Assembly (NCBI RefSeq): GCF_003319125.1
Contig: NZ_QOHG01000015.1
Coordinates: 1 to 64,000, forward strand
Origin: Blastococcus sp. TF02A-26
Lineage (GTDB): Bacteria; Actinomycetota; Actinomycetes; Mycobacteriales; Geodermatophilaceae
Length of the DNA stretch: 64,000 bases
Direction: 5' to 3'
Of this stretch, positions 7,469 to 16,574 are shown piece after piece. A program made the translations under genes and the position numbers. Below the pieces are notes generated by a model. The model was not told the origin of the DNA. It saw nothing but the letters and a program-made list of their open reading frames with translations, and ran no database searches. Each line of letters starts with the position of its first letter. Position 1 is the stretch's first letter.

Positions 7469-9328
7469 TCAGTGAGCGAGGGAGCGGAACAGGTCCACGA
7501 GGCGGTCGGCGTGGGCGTCGAAGGTGTGCCGCTCCCGGGCGGCCATCGCGGCGGCGGCCCCGGTCCGGGTGCGCACCTCCTCGGCGAGCAGGTCCGCGAC
7601 GTCGTCCGCCGAGCGGTAGAGGAGGCCGGTGCCCTCCGCGCGCAGCACCCGCTCCACCGAGACCAGCGACCCCGGGTTGGCCTGCTGCAGCAGGGGCAGG
7701 CCGGCCGCGAGGCAGACGGGGAGCCGGGCCGGGGAGTTGAGGTCGTCCCAGGTGGCCAGGCGCAGGTCGCCGCCGTTCGCGCTGGAGAAGCGGTGCAGCC
7801 AGCCGGCGTCGTACCGGGACAGCTCCGGCACCCACGCGTCGGGACCGATCGGGGGGTGCAGGTGCACGTACCCCGGCGCCCGGGCCAGCGCCTCGTCCAG
7901 CCATGACTGCCACGAGCCCGTCGTGCCGGGCGCCCGCTGCTGGCCGTAGAGGTGGGTGTGCACGCCCCGGCCGGCGAGCTCCATCACCCAGTCCAGGTCC
8001 AGCCCCGACGGCCGCCCGACGACGACCGCGTGCGGCTCCCCGTCGGCGTCCGACAGCTTCGGCGTCAGCGGCGCGTCCAGCCACTCGCCCAGCGGCAGGT
8101 CGCCGTCGAGGACCCCCAGACGCGACGGGTCCACCCGGCCGGCGAGCGCGAGGGCGAACCAGTCCCGCTCCTCCGCCGAGCAGAACAGGCACGCGTCAGC
8201 CCCGGTCACCAGGTCGGCCAGCACCGGCCACTCCCCGCGGACGACGCTGCGCTGCGGCGCCTCCTTGAAGGTGAACACGAACGGGATGTCGGGGAAGGCG
8301 GTGCGGACGGCGTGCGCCAGCGGTACCGCCCGCCAGTTGAGCTGCGCCCACACCACGTCCGGCGCCAGCTCCCGCACCGCCCGCCGCCACGCCGCGCCCG
8401 GGTCGGCGAGCGCCGCGGGGTCCACGACGCCGAGATCGTCCACGTCCCCGAACGGCAGCGGCCCGACGGTGGAGTCGCCCAGCCCGGTCGCCGTCCAGAG
8501 CCCGGCGAGGGAGTGACCTCGCGCGGCCAGCGCCAGGACCCGCTCGGGGTTGAAGGCCAGCTCGCCGACGACCAGCACCGTCAGGCCGTCGGCCGCCGGC
8601 TCGTACCTCCGGGACCGGAACCGCGCGTAGCGGCCCACCTCGTCGACGTCCGCCCCGTCGGTGGAGGAGAACCGCAGCGGCCGGTCCACGCCGTAGCGGG
8701 CGCGGAAGACGTTGAGCCCGCCGTCGAAGGCGCTGCGGATCGCCCGCGAGCGCTGGCCGGGGTGCACGGTCCACGAGCACGTGACCGCCCCGGTCTCGGC
8801 GACCGCGCCGCCGGCATCGACCCGCTGCCACATCAGCCGGTCGAGGTCGTCGGTCTCCAGTTCCTCGCGCTCGGTCCACCGGTCGCCGGTCCGCCGGTGC
8901 GCCACCTGCACGAGCTGGTCGTACGCGGTGCCCGGCGGCTCGGTGAGGCCCGACCGCACCCGGACGACGGCGGGGTCGGCGAGGCAGCCCAGCAGCGCCG
9001 ACAGGTGGTCCGGCGTCCACACGTCATCGGCGGGCAGGTAGGCGACGACCGGGGCGGTCGTGGCGTCCAGGCCGGCGTTGAGGGCCGCGCCCAGGCCGCG
9101 GTTGCGCTCGAGCCGGACCAGCCGGATCCGCGGATCACCCGCCGCCGCCACCGCGGCGGCGACGGGACCGGGGTCCGGTGAGCCGTCGTCCAGCACCACG
9201 GCCTCCCACCCGCCGGCGGTCTGCGCCCGCAGTGACTCCAGCGCCCGGGGCAGGAAGGCGGCTCCCGGGGACAGCGGCGAGTCGTGCACGGGGACCAGGA
9301 CGGCGACGGCCACCCCACCACCCTTCAC
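7469..9328 (-). CDS. Two-domain glycosyltransferase (GT2 plus GT-B-like domain)
   Basis: The 619-residue protein joins two transferase folds. Residues 6-210 are a GT-A/family 2 domain (VLVPVHDSPLS, VVLDDGSPD, and the metal-binding YLPADDVWTPDHL). From about residue 285 there is a GT-B-like part (LTVLVVGELAFNPERVLALAARG, then VWAQLNWRAVPLAHA, and a C-terminal nucleotide-sugar-binding half). It could add two sugars in succession or elongate a chain. The GTG at 9328 overlaps the upstream gene's stop (GTGA), and a GGAGA precedes it; GTG 9313 behind GGGTGGTGGG is the alternative. Acceptor and donor are unknown. Confidence 0.75.
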   Translation of the reverse strand: MKGGGVAVAVLVPVHDSPLSPGAAFLPRALESLRAQTAGGWEAVVLDDGSPDPGPVAAAVAAAGDPRIRLVRLERNRGLGAALNAGLDATTAPVVAYLPADDVWTPDHLSALLGCLADPAVVRVRSGLTEPPGTAYDQLVQVAHRRTGDRWTEREELETDDLDRLMWQRVDAGGAVAETGAVTCSWTVHPGQRSRAIRSAFDGGLNVFRARYGVDRPLRFSSTDGADVDEVGRYARFRSRRYEPAADGLTVLVVGELAFNPERVLALAARGHSLAGLWTATGLGDSTVGPLPFGDVDDLGVVDPAALADPGAAWRRAVRELAPDVVWAQLNWRAVPLAHAVRTAFPDIPFVFTFKEAPQRSVVRGEWPVLADLVTGADACLFCSAEERDWFALALAGRVDPSRLGVLDGDLPLGEWLDAPLTPKLSDADGEPHAVVVGRPSGLDLDWVMELAGRGVHTHLYGQQRAPGTTGSWQSWLDEALARAPGYVHLHPPIGPDAWVPELSRYDAGWLHRFSSANGGDLRLATWDDLNSPARLPVCLAAGLPLLQQANPGSLVSVERVLRAEGTGLLYRSADDVADLLAEEVRTRTGAAAAMAARERHTFDAHADRLVDLFRSLAH

Positions 9329-10596
9329 GCCGGGACGGTCTCCCGCACCCGGCCACGGACCCGCGCTCGCACCCGCGCCCCGACCTGCGCACGGACCCCG
9401 GCGTAGACCGTCGCCACGCGCCCGGCCAGCCGCGGCCACCCGTAGTCGCCGGCGCGCTCCCGGGCCCCGGCGGCCAGCCGCGTCCGCAGGTCGGCGTCAC
9501 CGACCACGCGGTCCAGGGCGGCGGCCAGCGCCGGGGGGTCCAGCGGCGGCACCAGCAGGCCGGTCACCCCGTCGTCCACCACCGTCGGGATCCCGCCGAC
9601 GTCGCTGGCCACCACCGGCAGCCCCGCCGCCATCGCCTCGGTGAGCACCGAGCCCATCTCCTCGTACGCCGAGGGCAGCACCAGCACGTCGAGCGACGCC
9701 AGCACACCGGGCACCGCGTCGTGCGCGACGAACCCGCGCAGGGTGATCCGCTCGCGCGCCGGGCTCTCCGCGGCCGCGCGCTCCACCAGCTCCCGGTCCG
9801 GCCCGTCGCCGACCACGACCAGCTCCGACCGCTCCTGCATCAGCCCGAACGCCTGGACGAGCACGTCGGGGCGCTTCTGCGGGGCCAGCCGGCCGACGTA
9901 GCCGATCCGCGGCCGCCCCGTCCCGGCGAGCACGTCGCCGTCGGTCCCCGCGAACAGCGCGGGGTCGAAGCCGGACGGGATGGTGTGCACCCGCTCGGCG
10001 GGGACGCCGTCGGCCCGCACGGCCGCGGCCGTCCGCTCGGTGAGGACGACGACCGCGTCGGCGCGCCGCAGCGTCCGGCGCTCGACCCAGCCACCGACCG
10101 CCCGCAGCAGACGGGCCCGGGGCGAGCCGCCGGTCAGGGTGTGCCCCACGCTGCAGTGCAGCGTGACCACCAGCGGGGCGCGGTGCCGCCGCGCGGCGAG
10201 CCGGGCCAGGGGGAGCACCGCCAGGTCCTCGCCCTGGTGGGCGTGGACGACGTCGACCGGGCGCTCGGACCGCCGCAGCACCACGGGCAGCGCCGCGAGC
10301 GCCCACAGCTGGCGCAGCCGCGCGATCGGGACCCCGGTCCGGTACACCACCGCCGCCGTCCCGATCCGGGTGCTGCCGGCCGGGGCAGCCAGCCGCGAGG
10401 TGACCACCGTCTGCCGGTGGCCCTGCGCGTCGAGGCAGCGGGTCAGCGTCGCGGTGTGGTTCTGCATGCCCCCGATGGGGTCGAAGCGGGCTGCCCGGCC
10501 GTCCAGCTCGGGCCCGGTCCGGCCGGCGGGATCGGGCTCGAAGACGCTGCACAGGCGCAGGACGTGGGGCGCGTCGGCGACGACGGGCTGGGGCAC
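9325..10596 (-). CDS. Family 4 glycosyltransferase
   Basis: This 423-residue GT-B enzyme has an N-terminal acceptor domain and a C-terminal donor domain. The latter shows RIGYVGRLAPQKRPDVLV and the EX7E element in [19 protein letters not shown]. The start at GTG 10594-10596 is set by a GGAGG ribosome site five bases upstream. It is the first gene of a minus-strand pair and is translationally coupled to the two-domain glycosyltransferase. Its divergent neighbours are two more glycosyltransferases, so a cell-surface glycan or glycolipid is the likely product. Confidence 0.85.
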   Translation of the reverse strand: MPQPVVADAPHVLRLCSVFEPDPAGRTGPELDGRAARFDPIGGMQNHTATLTRCLDAQGHRQTVVTSRLAAPAGSTRIGTAAVVYRTGVPIARLRQLWALAALPVVLRRSERPVDVVHAHQGEDLAVLPLARLAARRHRAPLVVTLHCSVGHTLTGGSPRARLLRAVGGWVERRTLRRADAVVVLTERTAAAVRADGVPAERVHTIPSGFDPALFAGTDGDVLAGTGRPRIGYVGRLAPQKRPDVLVQAFGLMQERSELVVVGDGPDRELVERAAAESPARERITLRGFVAHDAVPGVLASLDVLVLPSAYEEMGSVLTEAMAAGLPVVASDVGGIPTVVDDGVTGLLVPPLDPPALAAALDRVVGDADLRTRLAAGARERAGDYGWPRLAGRVATVYAGVRAQVGARVRARVRGRVRETVPA

Positions 10597-10624
10597 TCGG
10601 ACCTCCGATCGGGGCGGATCCGTA

Positions 10625-10645
10625 GTGCACCACGAGATCGTGCAC
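10625..10645. promoter_or_regulatory. Possible operator between divergent glycosyltransferase genes
   Basis: GTGCAC occurs at 10625-10630 and again at 10640-10645, each being its own palindrome. Together they form a 21-base dyad in the 92-base gap that must hold the promoters of both divergent pairs. A shared regulator site is possible. No regulator gene is adjacent, so this is weak. Confidence 0.3.
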
Positions 10646-10688
10646 CCTGCCGGGGTTGGGTCGCCCGGAGCCGGGGGAGGAGGGGACC

Positions 10689-11765
10689 GTGCTGCCACCG
10701 CTCGCCGACCCCGCCGTCCGCCGGGTGCTGCTCGTCCGGATGCGCGTGGGCCTGGGGGACCTGCTCTGCTCCCTCCCGTCGCTGCGCCGGCTGCGCGCCG
10801 CCCGGCCCGACCTGCACGTCGCCCTGACCACGTGGCCGCGCATGGCGCCGGTGGTGGAGCGGCTCGGCTCGCTGGACGGCCGGCCCCTGGTCGACGAGCT
10901 GCTGCCGTTCCCCGGGGCCGAGGGCATCCCCGACGGCCCGGTCGACCCGGACGGCTGGGCGGCGTTCACCGCCGCCGGGCGCACCTTCGACCTCGCGCTG
11001 CAGGACTACGGCGACCGGCCGGCCGCCAACGCGGTCACCGCGGCCCTCGGCGCCCGGCTGACCGGCGGCTTCGCGCCGACCGGCTGGACCGTGCCGCCGG
11101 CGTCGGAGGCGCTGCACCTGCGCTACCCGCTGGACCTGCACGAGGCGCAGCGGCACGTCCGGCTGTTCGAGCACCTCGGTCTGCCGCCCGGCGGGCCGGT
11201 CGACATGGGCTTCGACCTGCGGCCGGCCGACCTCGACGAGCACGCCGCCACGATGGCGGCACACGGGCTGACCCCCCGTGGCTACGCGGTGCTGCACCCC
11301 GGCGCCTCGGCCGCCACCCGCCAGTGGCCCGTCGCCCGGTATGCGGAGGTGGGCGACGCCCTGGCGCGGGACGGGCTGACCGTGGTGGTCACCGGCGTCC
11401 CCGACGAGAAGGAGATCGCCGCGCGCGTCGTCGCCGCCATGCGCGCGCCGGCGGTGGACCTGACCGGGGCGACGACGCTCGGCGGGCTGGCCGCCCTGCT
11501 GCGCGACGCGGCCGTCCTCGTGGGCAACGACACCGGATCGGCGCACCTGGCCGCCGCGGTGGGCGGCCGCAGCGTCACGGTGTTCCTCCCCGGCGACCCG
11601 GTGCGCTGGGCCCACGCCGGTCCGCGGCACCGGGCGGTGGTCGCCGACGTCCCCTGCGCGCCGTGCCCGCACCTGGTCTGCCCGATCGACTTCCGCTGCG
11701 CGGCGTCGGTCCGCCCCGAGGCCGTGCTCGCCGCCGCCCGCGAGCTGGCCGGGCAGGCCGCGTGA
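10689..11765 (+). CDS. Family 9 (heptosyltransferase-like) glycosyltransferase
   Basis: The 358-residue protein has the ADP-heptose-transferase-like fold. Its N-terminal [20 protein letters not shown] is typical. The donor-site elements are [21 protein letters not shown] and [17 protein letters not shown] Cys-rich end ([15 protein letters not shown]) is often seen in this family. The GTG at 10689 is preceded by a strong GGGGGAGGAGGGG site; an upstream TTG at 10656 lacks one. Actinobacteria lack LPS, so the acceptor is more likely another surface glycan. It is coupled to the next GT4 gene through GTGA. Confidence 0.85.
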   Translation: MLPPLADPAVRRVLLVRMRVGLGDLLCSLPSLRRLRAARPDLHVALTTWPRMAPVVERLGSLDGRPLVDELLPFPGAEGIPDGPVDPDGWAAFTAAGRTFDLALQDYGDRPAANAVTAALGARLTGGFAPTGWTVPPASEALHLRYPLDLHEAQRHVRLFEHLGLPPGGPVDMGFDLRPADLDEHAATMAAHGLTPRGYAVLHPGASAATRQWPVARYAEVGDALARDGLTVVVTGVPDEKEIAARVVAAMRAPAVDLTGATTLGGLAALLRDAAVLVGNDTGSAHLAAAVGGRSVTVFLPGDPVRWAHAGPRHRAVVADVPCAPCPHLVCPIDFRCAASVRPEAVLAAARELAGQAA

Positions 11766-12820
11766 GCCCCCGGATCACCCTGGTCAGCGACACCGAGACC
11801 TGGGGCGGCGCGGACGTCCACCTCACCGCGCTGCTGCGCCGGCTGCCGGCGCTGGGCTGGTCGGTGCGGCTGGTCTGCGCCGAGCCGCTGGCCGCGGAGC
11901 ACGCCGCGCACGACCCGCTCGTGGTCCCGCTCGCCCGGCACACCGCCGAGGCGCCCGCGATGCGCGCGGCGATCGGGGCGACCGCGCCGGACGTCGTTCT
12001 GGTCAACCTGGTCGACCCCGGGTCCAACGCCGCCGCCGTCACCGCCGCGCAGTCCGTCGCGCCGACGGTCGGCGTGCTGCACCTGGTCGGGGACACCGGC
12101 ACCGGGCCGCGCCGGGAGGAGCTGGTCGCCCTCTACGCCGGGTTCGCGCTGCTGCTCACCCCGGCCACCGAGATCCGCGACCAGATCGTCACCGACCTCC
12201 GGGTGCCGGCCGACCGGGTGCACGTCGTCCCCAACGGCGTCGACGTCCCGGCCGTCGCCGCCGGCCCGGCCGGCAACCCGGTGCCCCGGGTCGGGACCTT
12301 CGGCCGGCTGACTCCGCAGAAGGGCTTCGACCTGCTGCTGACCGCCATCCGGGAGCTGGTCGACGAGGGCGTCGAGCTGGACGTGGTGATCGGGGGAGCC
12401 GGCCGCGAGGAGGCGTCGCTGCGCGCGGCCGCCGCGGGCCTGCCGGTCACCTTCCCGGGCTTCGTCGACGACGCCTACGCGTTCCTGCGGCAGCTCGACG
12501 TCTTCTGCCTGTCGTCACGGCGCGAGGCGCTGCCGCTGGTGCTGCTCGAGGCGATGGCGGCCGGTCTGCCCTGCGTCAGCACCGCCGTCGGCGATGTGCG
12601 GACGGCGGTGGGGGACGACGCCGTCGTCGTCCCCGTCGAGGACCCCGAGGCGCTGGCCACGGCGCTCCGCGACCTGCTGGCCGACCCCGGCCGGCGGGCG
12701 GCCCTCGGGCAGCGCGCCCGGGAGCGCGCCGTCCGCGAGTTCGACGCCGACCTGATGGCCCGCCGCTTCTCCGCCGTCCTGACCACGGCCGCCGCGGCGG
12801 CGGGGGGACTCGCCGGCTAG
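11762..12820 (+). CDS. Family 4 glycosyltransferase
   Basis: This 352-residue GT-B protein opens with [17 protein letters not shown]. Its donor domain contains [18 protein letters not shown] and the EX7E region [20 protein letters not shown]. The GTG overlaps the stop of the GT9 gene (11762-11765). Its TAG shares a CTAG with the TAG of the convergent heme-degrading-like gene. With the three neighbouring transferases it probably builds one glycan. Donor and acceptor are not identifiable. Confidence 0.86.
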   Translation: MSPRITLVSDTETWGGADVHLTALLRRLPALGWSVRLVCAEPLAAEHAAHDPLVVPLARHTAEAPAMRAAIGATAPDVVLVNLVDPGSNAAAVTAAQSVAPTVGVLHLVGDTGTGPRREELVALYAGFALLLTPATEIRDQIVTDLRVPADRVHVVPNGVDVPAVAAGPAGNPVPRVGTFGRLTPQKGFDLLLTAIRELVDEGVELDVVIGGAGREEASLRAAAAGLPVTFPGFVDDAYAFLRQLDVFCLSSRREALPLVLLEAMAAGLPCVSTAVGDVRTAVGDDAVVVPVEDPEALATALRDLLADPGRRAALGQRARERAVREFDADLMARRFSAVLTTAAAAAGGLAG

Positions 12821-13287
12821 CGGCCGAGGTGGGCCCGGATCGCCGTCACGACCATCCGGTGGTCCTCGACCTGGGGCAGGCCGGAGACCACGACGACGCC
12901 CACGGGGCCGACGGCGCGCACGAGGACGGGGAAGCCGCCGCCGTGGGCGGCATACAGCTGCGGATCGAGGCCGGCGCCCTCCTCGAACGTGGTGCCGCGC
13001 TCGCGGAACTGCTGGCCGACGAAGAGGCTGCTGTGCCCGAACCGCTCGACGACCCGGACCTTGCGCTCGATCCAGTGCGCGTTGTCCGGTGTCGCGCCGG
13101 TCAGCGCGGCGGAGAACAGCCGCGAGCCGTTGCGGCGGATCTCCACGGCGATCGGGGCGGCGGCCCGGCGGCCGGTGGCCACCAGCGCCGCGCCGAGCTC
13201 CCAGGCGTCGTCGTTGGTGAACGAGCCGAACTGCAGCTCCGCCTCCTCGGCGGCGAGGTCGGCGAGCGGGGGGAAGGCGTCGGTCAT
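12817..13287 (-). CDS. Heme-degrading-domain (HbpS/UPF0303-like) protein
   Basis: The 156-residue product matches the GlcG/HbpS-like fold. It has the [18 protein letters not shown]-terminal helix and the closing [20 protein letters not shown] strand pair followed by [10 protein letters not shown]. Relatives are annotated as heme-degrading or heme-binding, with HbpS of Streptomyces as the characterised case. The stop shares the palindromic CTAG at 12817-12820 with the convergent glycosyltransferase. No sensor kinase of the HbpS type is next to it. Confidence 0.75.
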   Translation of the reverse strand: MTDAFPPLADLAAEEAELQFGSFTNDDAWELGAALVATGRRAAAPIAVEIRRNGSRLFSAALTGATPDNAHWIERKVRVVERFGHSSLFVGQQFRERGTTFEEGAGLDPQLYAAHGGGFPVLVRAVGPVGVVVVSGLPQVEDHRMVVTAIRAHLGR

Positions 13288-13341
13288 GGGGCCAGCCTGC
13301 CCGGGGGTTCGGACGGCGGCCGGTTCGGGCAGGGTGTGCGC

Positions 13342-14997
13342 ATGGACGCTGCGCCCCTCACCACGGCCATCGACATCACCGCGACGCCGGAGTGGCAGGC
13401 GCTGACCGACCACCACGCCCGGCTGCGCGACCGCACGCTCCGCGAGCTGTTCGCCGAGGACCCCGACCGCGCCCGGCGGATGACCCGCCGGGTCGCCGAC
13501 CTGGTGGTCGACCACTCCAAGCACCGCGTCACCGACGAGACGCTCGAGCTCCTGCTCGCCCTCGCCGAGCGCGCCGGGCTCCCCGGTCACGTCCAGGCGA
13601 TGTTCCGCGGCGAGCACGTCAACGTCACCGAGGACCGCGCCGTCCTGCACGTCGCCCTGCGCGCCCCGGCGTCCACCGGGCTCGTCGTCGACGGGCAGGA
13701 CGTCCCCGCCGACGTGCACGAGGTGCTCGACCGGATGGCCGCCTTCGCCGACCGCGTCCGCTCGGGGGAGTGGCGCGGGCACACCGGCAGGCCGATCCGC
13801 GCGGTGGTCAACATCGGCATCGGCGGCTCCGACCTCGGCCCGGCCATGGCCTACACCGCCCTGCGCGCCTTCTCCGACCGCGGCATCACGGCGCGCTTCG
13901 TCTCCAACATCGACCCCACCGACTTCGCCGAGGCCACCCGCGACCTCGACCCTGCCGAGACGCTGTTCGTCGTCTCCTCCAAGACCTTCACCACGCTGGA
14001 GACGCTCACCAACGCCTCGGTGGCCCGCGACTGGCTGCTCGCCGGCCTCGGGGGCGACCAGAGCGCCGTCGCCAAGCACTTCGTCGCCGTCTCCACGAAC
14101 ACCGACGCGGTCCGCGAGTTCGGCATCGACCCCGAGAACATGTTCGGCTTCTGGGACTGGGTCGGCGGCCGCTACTCCTTCATGTCGGCGATCGGCCTGT
14201 CGCTCATGGTCGCGATCGGGCCCGAGGCCTACCGCGAGATGCTGGCCGGGGCGCACGCCGTCGACGAGCACGTGCGCACCGCCCCGCTCGCGGAGAACCT
14301 GCCGGTCCTCCAGGGGCTGATCAACGTCTGGTACACGGACTTCTTCGGCGCCCAGACCCACGCCGTCCTGCCCTACAGCCAGTACCTCTCCCGGCTGCCG
14401 GCCTACCTGCAGCAGCTCACGATGGAGAGCAACGGCAAGTCGGTCCGGTGGGATGGCGCGGCCGTCACGACGGCGACCGGCGAGGTCTACTGGGGCGAGC
14501 CCGGCACCAACGGCCAGCACGCCTTCCACCAGCTGCTGCACCAGGGCACGTCGCTCGTGCCGGCCGACTTCATCGGCTTCGGCCGGCCCACCCACGACAT
14601 CGGCGAGATGCACGACCTCCTGATGGCCAACATGTTCGCCCAGTCCGCGGTGCTCGCCTTCGGGCGGACGGCCGAGGAGGTCGCCGCCGACGGGACGCCG
14701 GCCGAGCTGGTCCCGCACAAGGTCATGCCGGGCAACCGCCCCAGCACGACGATCCTGGCCCCGCAGCTGACGCCCTCGACGCTGGGCCAGCTCGTCGCCT
14801 TCTACGAGCACACCGTGCTGGTCGAGGGCGTCATCTGGCAGATCGACTCCTTCGACCAGTGGGGCGTCGAGCTCGGCAAGGTCATGGCCCGCCAGCTGGC
14901 GCCGGCGCTGACCGGCGAGGACGCGCCGGACCTCGACCAGGACGGCTCGACCGTCGAGCTGGTGCGCACCTACCGGCAGCTGCGCGGCCGCAGCTGA
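13342..14997 (+). CDS. pgi: Glucose-6-phosphate isomerase
   Basis: This 551-residue enzyme interconverts glucose 6-phosphate and fructose 6-phosphate. The family signatures are complete: [13 protein letters not shown], the [11 protein letters not shown] segment with the catalytic region [30 protein letters not shown] with the active-site His, and the closing [20 protein letters not shown]. Length is normal for the large bacterial type. The ATG at 13342 is used. It is followed by a strong hairpin and then pfkA, placing two successive glycolytic enzymes side by side. Confidence 0.97.
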   Translation: MDAAPLTTAIDITATPEWQALTDHHARLRDRTLRELFAEDPDRARRMTRRVADLVVDHSKHRVTDETLELLLALAERAGLPGHVQAMFRGEHVNVTEDRAVLHVALRAPASTGLVVDGQDVPADVHEVLDRMAAFADRVRSGEWRGHTGRPIRAVVNIGIGGSDLGPAMAYTALRAFSDRGITARFVSNIDPTDFAEATRDLDPAETLFVVSSKTFTTLETLTNASVARDWLLAGLGGDQSAVAKHFVAVSTNTDAVREFGIDPENMFGFWDWVGGRYSFMSAIGLSLMVAIGPEAYREMLAGAHAVDEHVRTAPLAENLPVLQGLINVWYTDFFGAQTHAVLPYSQYLSRLPAYLQQLTMESNGKSVRWDGAAVTTATGEVYWGEPGTNGQHAFHQLLHQGTSLVPADFIGFGRPTHDIGEMHDLLMANMFAQSAVLAFGRTAEEVAADGTPAELVPHKVMPGNRPSTTILAPQLTPSTLGQLVAFYEHTVLVEGVIWQIDSFDQWGVELGKVMARQLAPALTGEDAPDLDQDGSTVELVRTYRQLRGRS

Positions 14998-14999
14998 GA

Positions 15000-15043
15000 G
15001 CCTCTCGCGCGCGAAAGCCCACGGCCTTTCGCGCGCGAGAGGC
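15000..15043 (+). terminator. Perfect 18-bp hairpin after pgi
   Basis: Bases 15000-15017 pair without mismatch with 15026-15043 around an 8-base loop. The stem begins three bases after the pgi stop and contains a run of alternating GC. It is a likely terminator that separates pgi from pfkA, which has its own promoter. No U-tract follows. Confidence 0.75.
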
Positions 15044-15079
15044 CCACTGGCGTCGGCATGTCGTCAAGACGTCATGACG

Positions 15080-15092
15080 TATGGTCGGGCAG
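15080..15092 (+). promoter_or_regulatory. Probable -10 element for leaderless pfkA
   Basis: TATGGT at 15080-15085 fits the TANNNT -10 consensus and ends seven bases before the GTG at 15093. The spacing would put the transcript start at the start codon. No ribosome site precedes that GTG, which agrees with a leaderless message. Confidence 0.45.
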
Positions 15093-16121
15093 GTGCGCAT
15101 CGGAGTCCTCACCGGCGGAGGTGACTGCCCGGGTCTGAACGCCGTGATCCGCTCGGTGGTCCGGACCGCGACCAGCCACTACGGCAGCCAGGTGATCGGG
15201 TTCCGCGACGGGTGGCGAGGCCTCCTGGAGGACCGCTCGACCCCACTCGACGTGGCCGCCGTCGACGGCCTGCTCACCCGCGGCGGGACCACGCTCGGCT
15301 CGGCCCGCGTCGCCCCGGAGAAGCTGCACGCCGGGATCGACGAGATGCGCGGCACGCTGGACCAGCACGGCATCGACGTCCTCATCCCGATCGGCGGGGA
15401 GGGCACGCTGACCGCGGCCCACCTGCTGTCGGAGGCCGGCGTGCCGGTGGTCGGCGTCCCGAAGACGATCGACAACGACATCGACGGCACCGACCTCACC
15501 TTCGGGTTCGACACCGCCGTCAGCATCGCCACCGAGCTCATCGACCGGCTGCACACCACCGCCGAGTCCCACCAGCGGGTGCTCCTGGTCGAGGTGATGG
15601 GCCGGCACGCCGGCTGGATCGCCCTGCACGCCGGCCTCGCGGCGGGCGCCCACCTGACGCTGGTGCCGGAGGAGCCCTTCGACGTCGACGACGTCGTCCG
15701 GCTGGTCTGCGAGCGGTTCGACCGCGGGGACTCCCACGTCATCGGCGTCGTCGCCGAGGGCGCCCATCCGCTGCCCGGCCAGATGGACTTCCGCATCGGC
15801 GGGGTCGACGAGTTCGGCCACCGCCGCTTCACCGGCGTCGCGCAGCAGCTCGGCGAGGAGCTCGAGCGGCGCACCGGCAAGGAGGTGCGGGCGACCGTGC
15901 TCGGCCACGTCCAGCGGGGCGGGACGCCGACCTCGTTCGACCGCGTCCTGGCCACCCGCTTCGGCCTCCACGCCGCGATCGCCGCCCACGAGGGCCACCA
16001 CGGCCAGATGGTCGCCCTCCGCGGCACCGACATCGAGCTGGTGCCGCTGGCCCGCGCCGTCGCCCGGCTCAAGACCGTCCCGCCCGCCCGGCTCGCCGAG
16101 ACGCGCGCGTTCACCGGCTGA
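15093..16121 (+). CDS. pfkA: 6-phosphofructokinase (PFK-A, group III)
   Basis: The 342-residue enzyme phosphorylates fructose 6-phosphate. The opening RIGVLTGGGDCPGLNAVIR and the catalytic PKTIDNDIDGTD are clear. In the phosphoryl-donor motif it reads GGEGT. The second Gly, where PPi-dependent enzymes have Asp, points to ATP as donor even though the Lys of PKTIDND is shared with PPi enzymes. The start at GTG 15093 gives the usual length and follows a -10-like TATGGT; an ATG at 15081 would add four residues. Lacking the allosteric-enzyme layout of E. coli PfkA, it belongs with Streptomyces-type PFKs. Confidence 0.95.
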   Translation: MRIGVLTGGGDCPGLNAVIRSVVRTATSHYGSQVIGFRDGWRGLLEDRSTPLDVAAVDGLLTRGGTTLGSARVAPEKLHAGIDEMRGTLDQHGIDVLIPIGGEGTLTAAHLLSEAGVPVVGVPKTIDNDIDGTDLTFGFDTAVSIATELIDRLHTTAESHQRVLLVEVMGRHAGWIALHAGLAAGAHLTLVPEEPFDVDDVVRLVCERFDRGDSHVIGVVAEGAHPLPGQMDFRIGGVDEFGHRRFTGVAQQLGEELERRTGKEVRATVLGHVQRGGTPTSFDRVLATRFGLHAAIAAHEGHHGQMVALRGTDIELVPLARAVARLKTVPPARLAETRAFTG

Positions 16122-16161
16122 GCTCTCGCCCTCCCGCCGCCCACGGCGCACACTCCCGCTC

Positions 16162-16530
16162 GTGGGCACCGTGACCCTGAGCCGGGCGGACTTCGCGGCC
16201 GCGGTGGCCGGGGAGGGCATCGTCCTGGTGGACTTCCGCGCCGCGTCCTCGGGCTCCAGCCGGGCCTTCGCGGCCGTCTTCGACACCGCCGGGACCCGCC
16301 ATCCCGACCTGCTCTTCGCCGCGGTCGACACCGAGGCCGAGGAGGAGCTGGCCACCGAGGTCGGCGTCCGCACCGCGCCGACGCTGATGGTCTTCCGGGA
16401 CGGCGTCCTCGTGTTCGCCGAGCCCGGTTGGCTGCCCGGCGACTCGGTCGACCTGCTGATCGCCACGGTCCGCGAGCTGGACATGGCCGCCGTCCGCGCG
16501 ACGTTCCCCGACCCGCCGCCGTCCCGCTGA
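16162..16530 (+). CDS. Thioredoxin-like protein lacking both redox cysteines
   Basis: This 122-residue protein has a full thioredoxin fold. It includes VLVDFRAAS after the second strand, the DTEAEEELATEVGVRTAPTLMVF region with the conserved cis-Pro, and the final helix. At the position of WCGPC it reads Ser29-Ser30-Gly-Ser-Ser33. Both cysteines are serine and the Trp is lost, so it cannot be a disulfide oxidoreductase. It may act as a binding or chaperone domain. Start is GTG 16162; GTG 16171 is possible. It lies between pfkA and an exporter gene without overlap. Confidence 0.82.
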   Translation: MGTVTLSRADFAAAVAGEGIVLVDFRAASSGSSRAFAAVFDTAGTRHPDLLFAAVDTEAEEELATEVGVRTAPTLMVFRDGVLVFAEPGWLPGDSVDLLIATVRELDMAAVRATFPDPPPSR

Positions 16531-16574
16531 CCCCGGGCGGCGCGGGCGCCGGATCAGGCGGAGGATCGGACGTC

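Noticed and set aside
10689-11765. Lipopolysaccharide heptosyltransferase
   Set aside because: All other evidence points to an actinobacterium, which has no LPS; only the GT9 fold is supported.
15000-15043. The GCGCGC hairpin as the start of a CRISPR or repetitive element
   Set aside because: It occurs once, with no spaced repeats; the position right after a stop codon fits a terminator.
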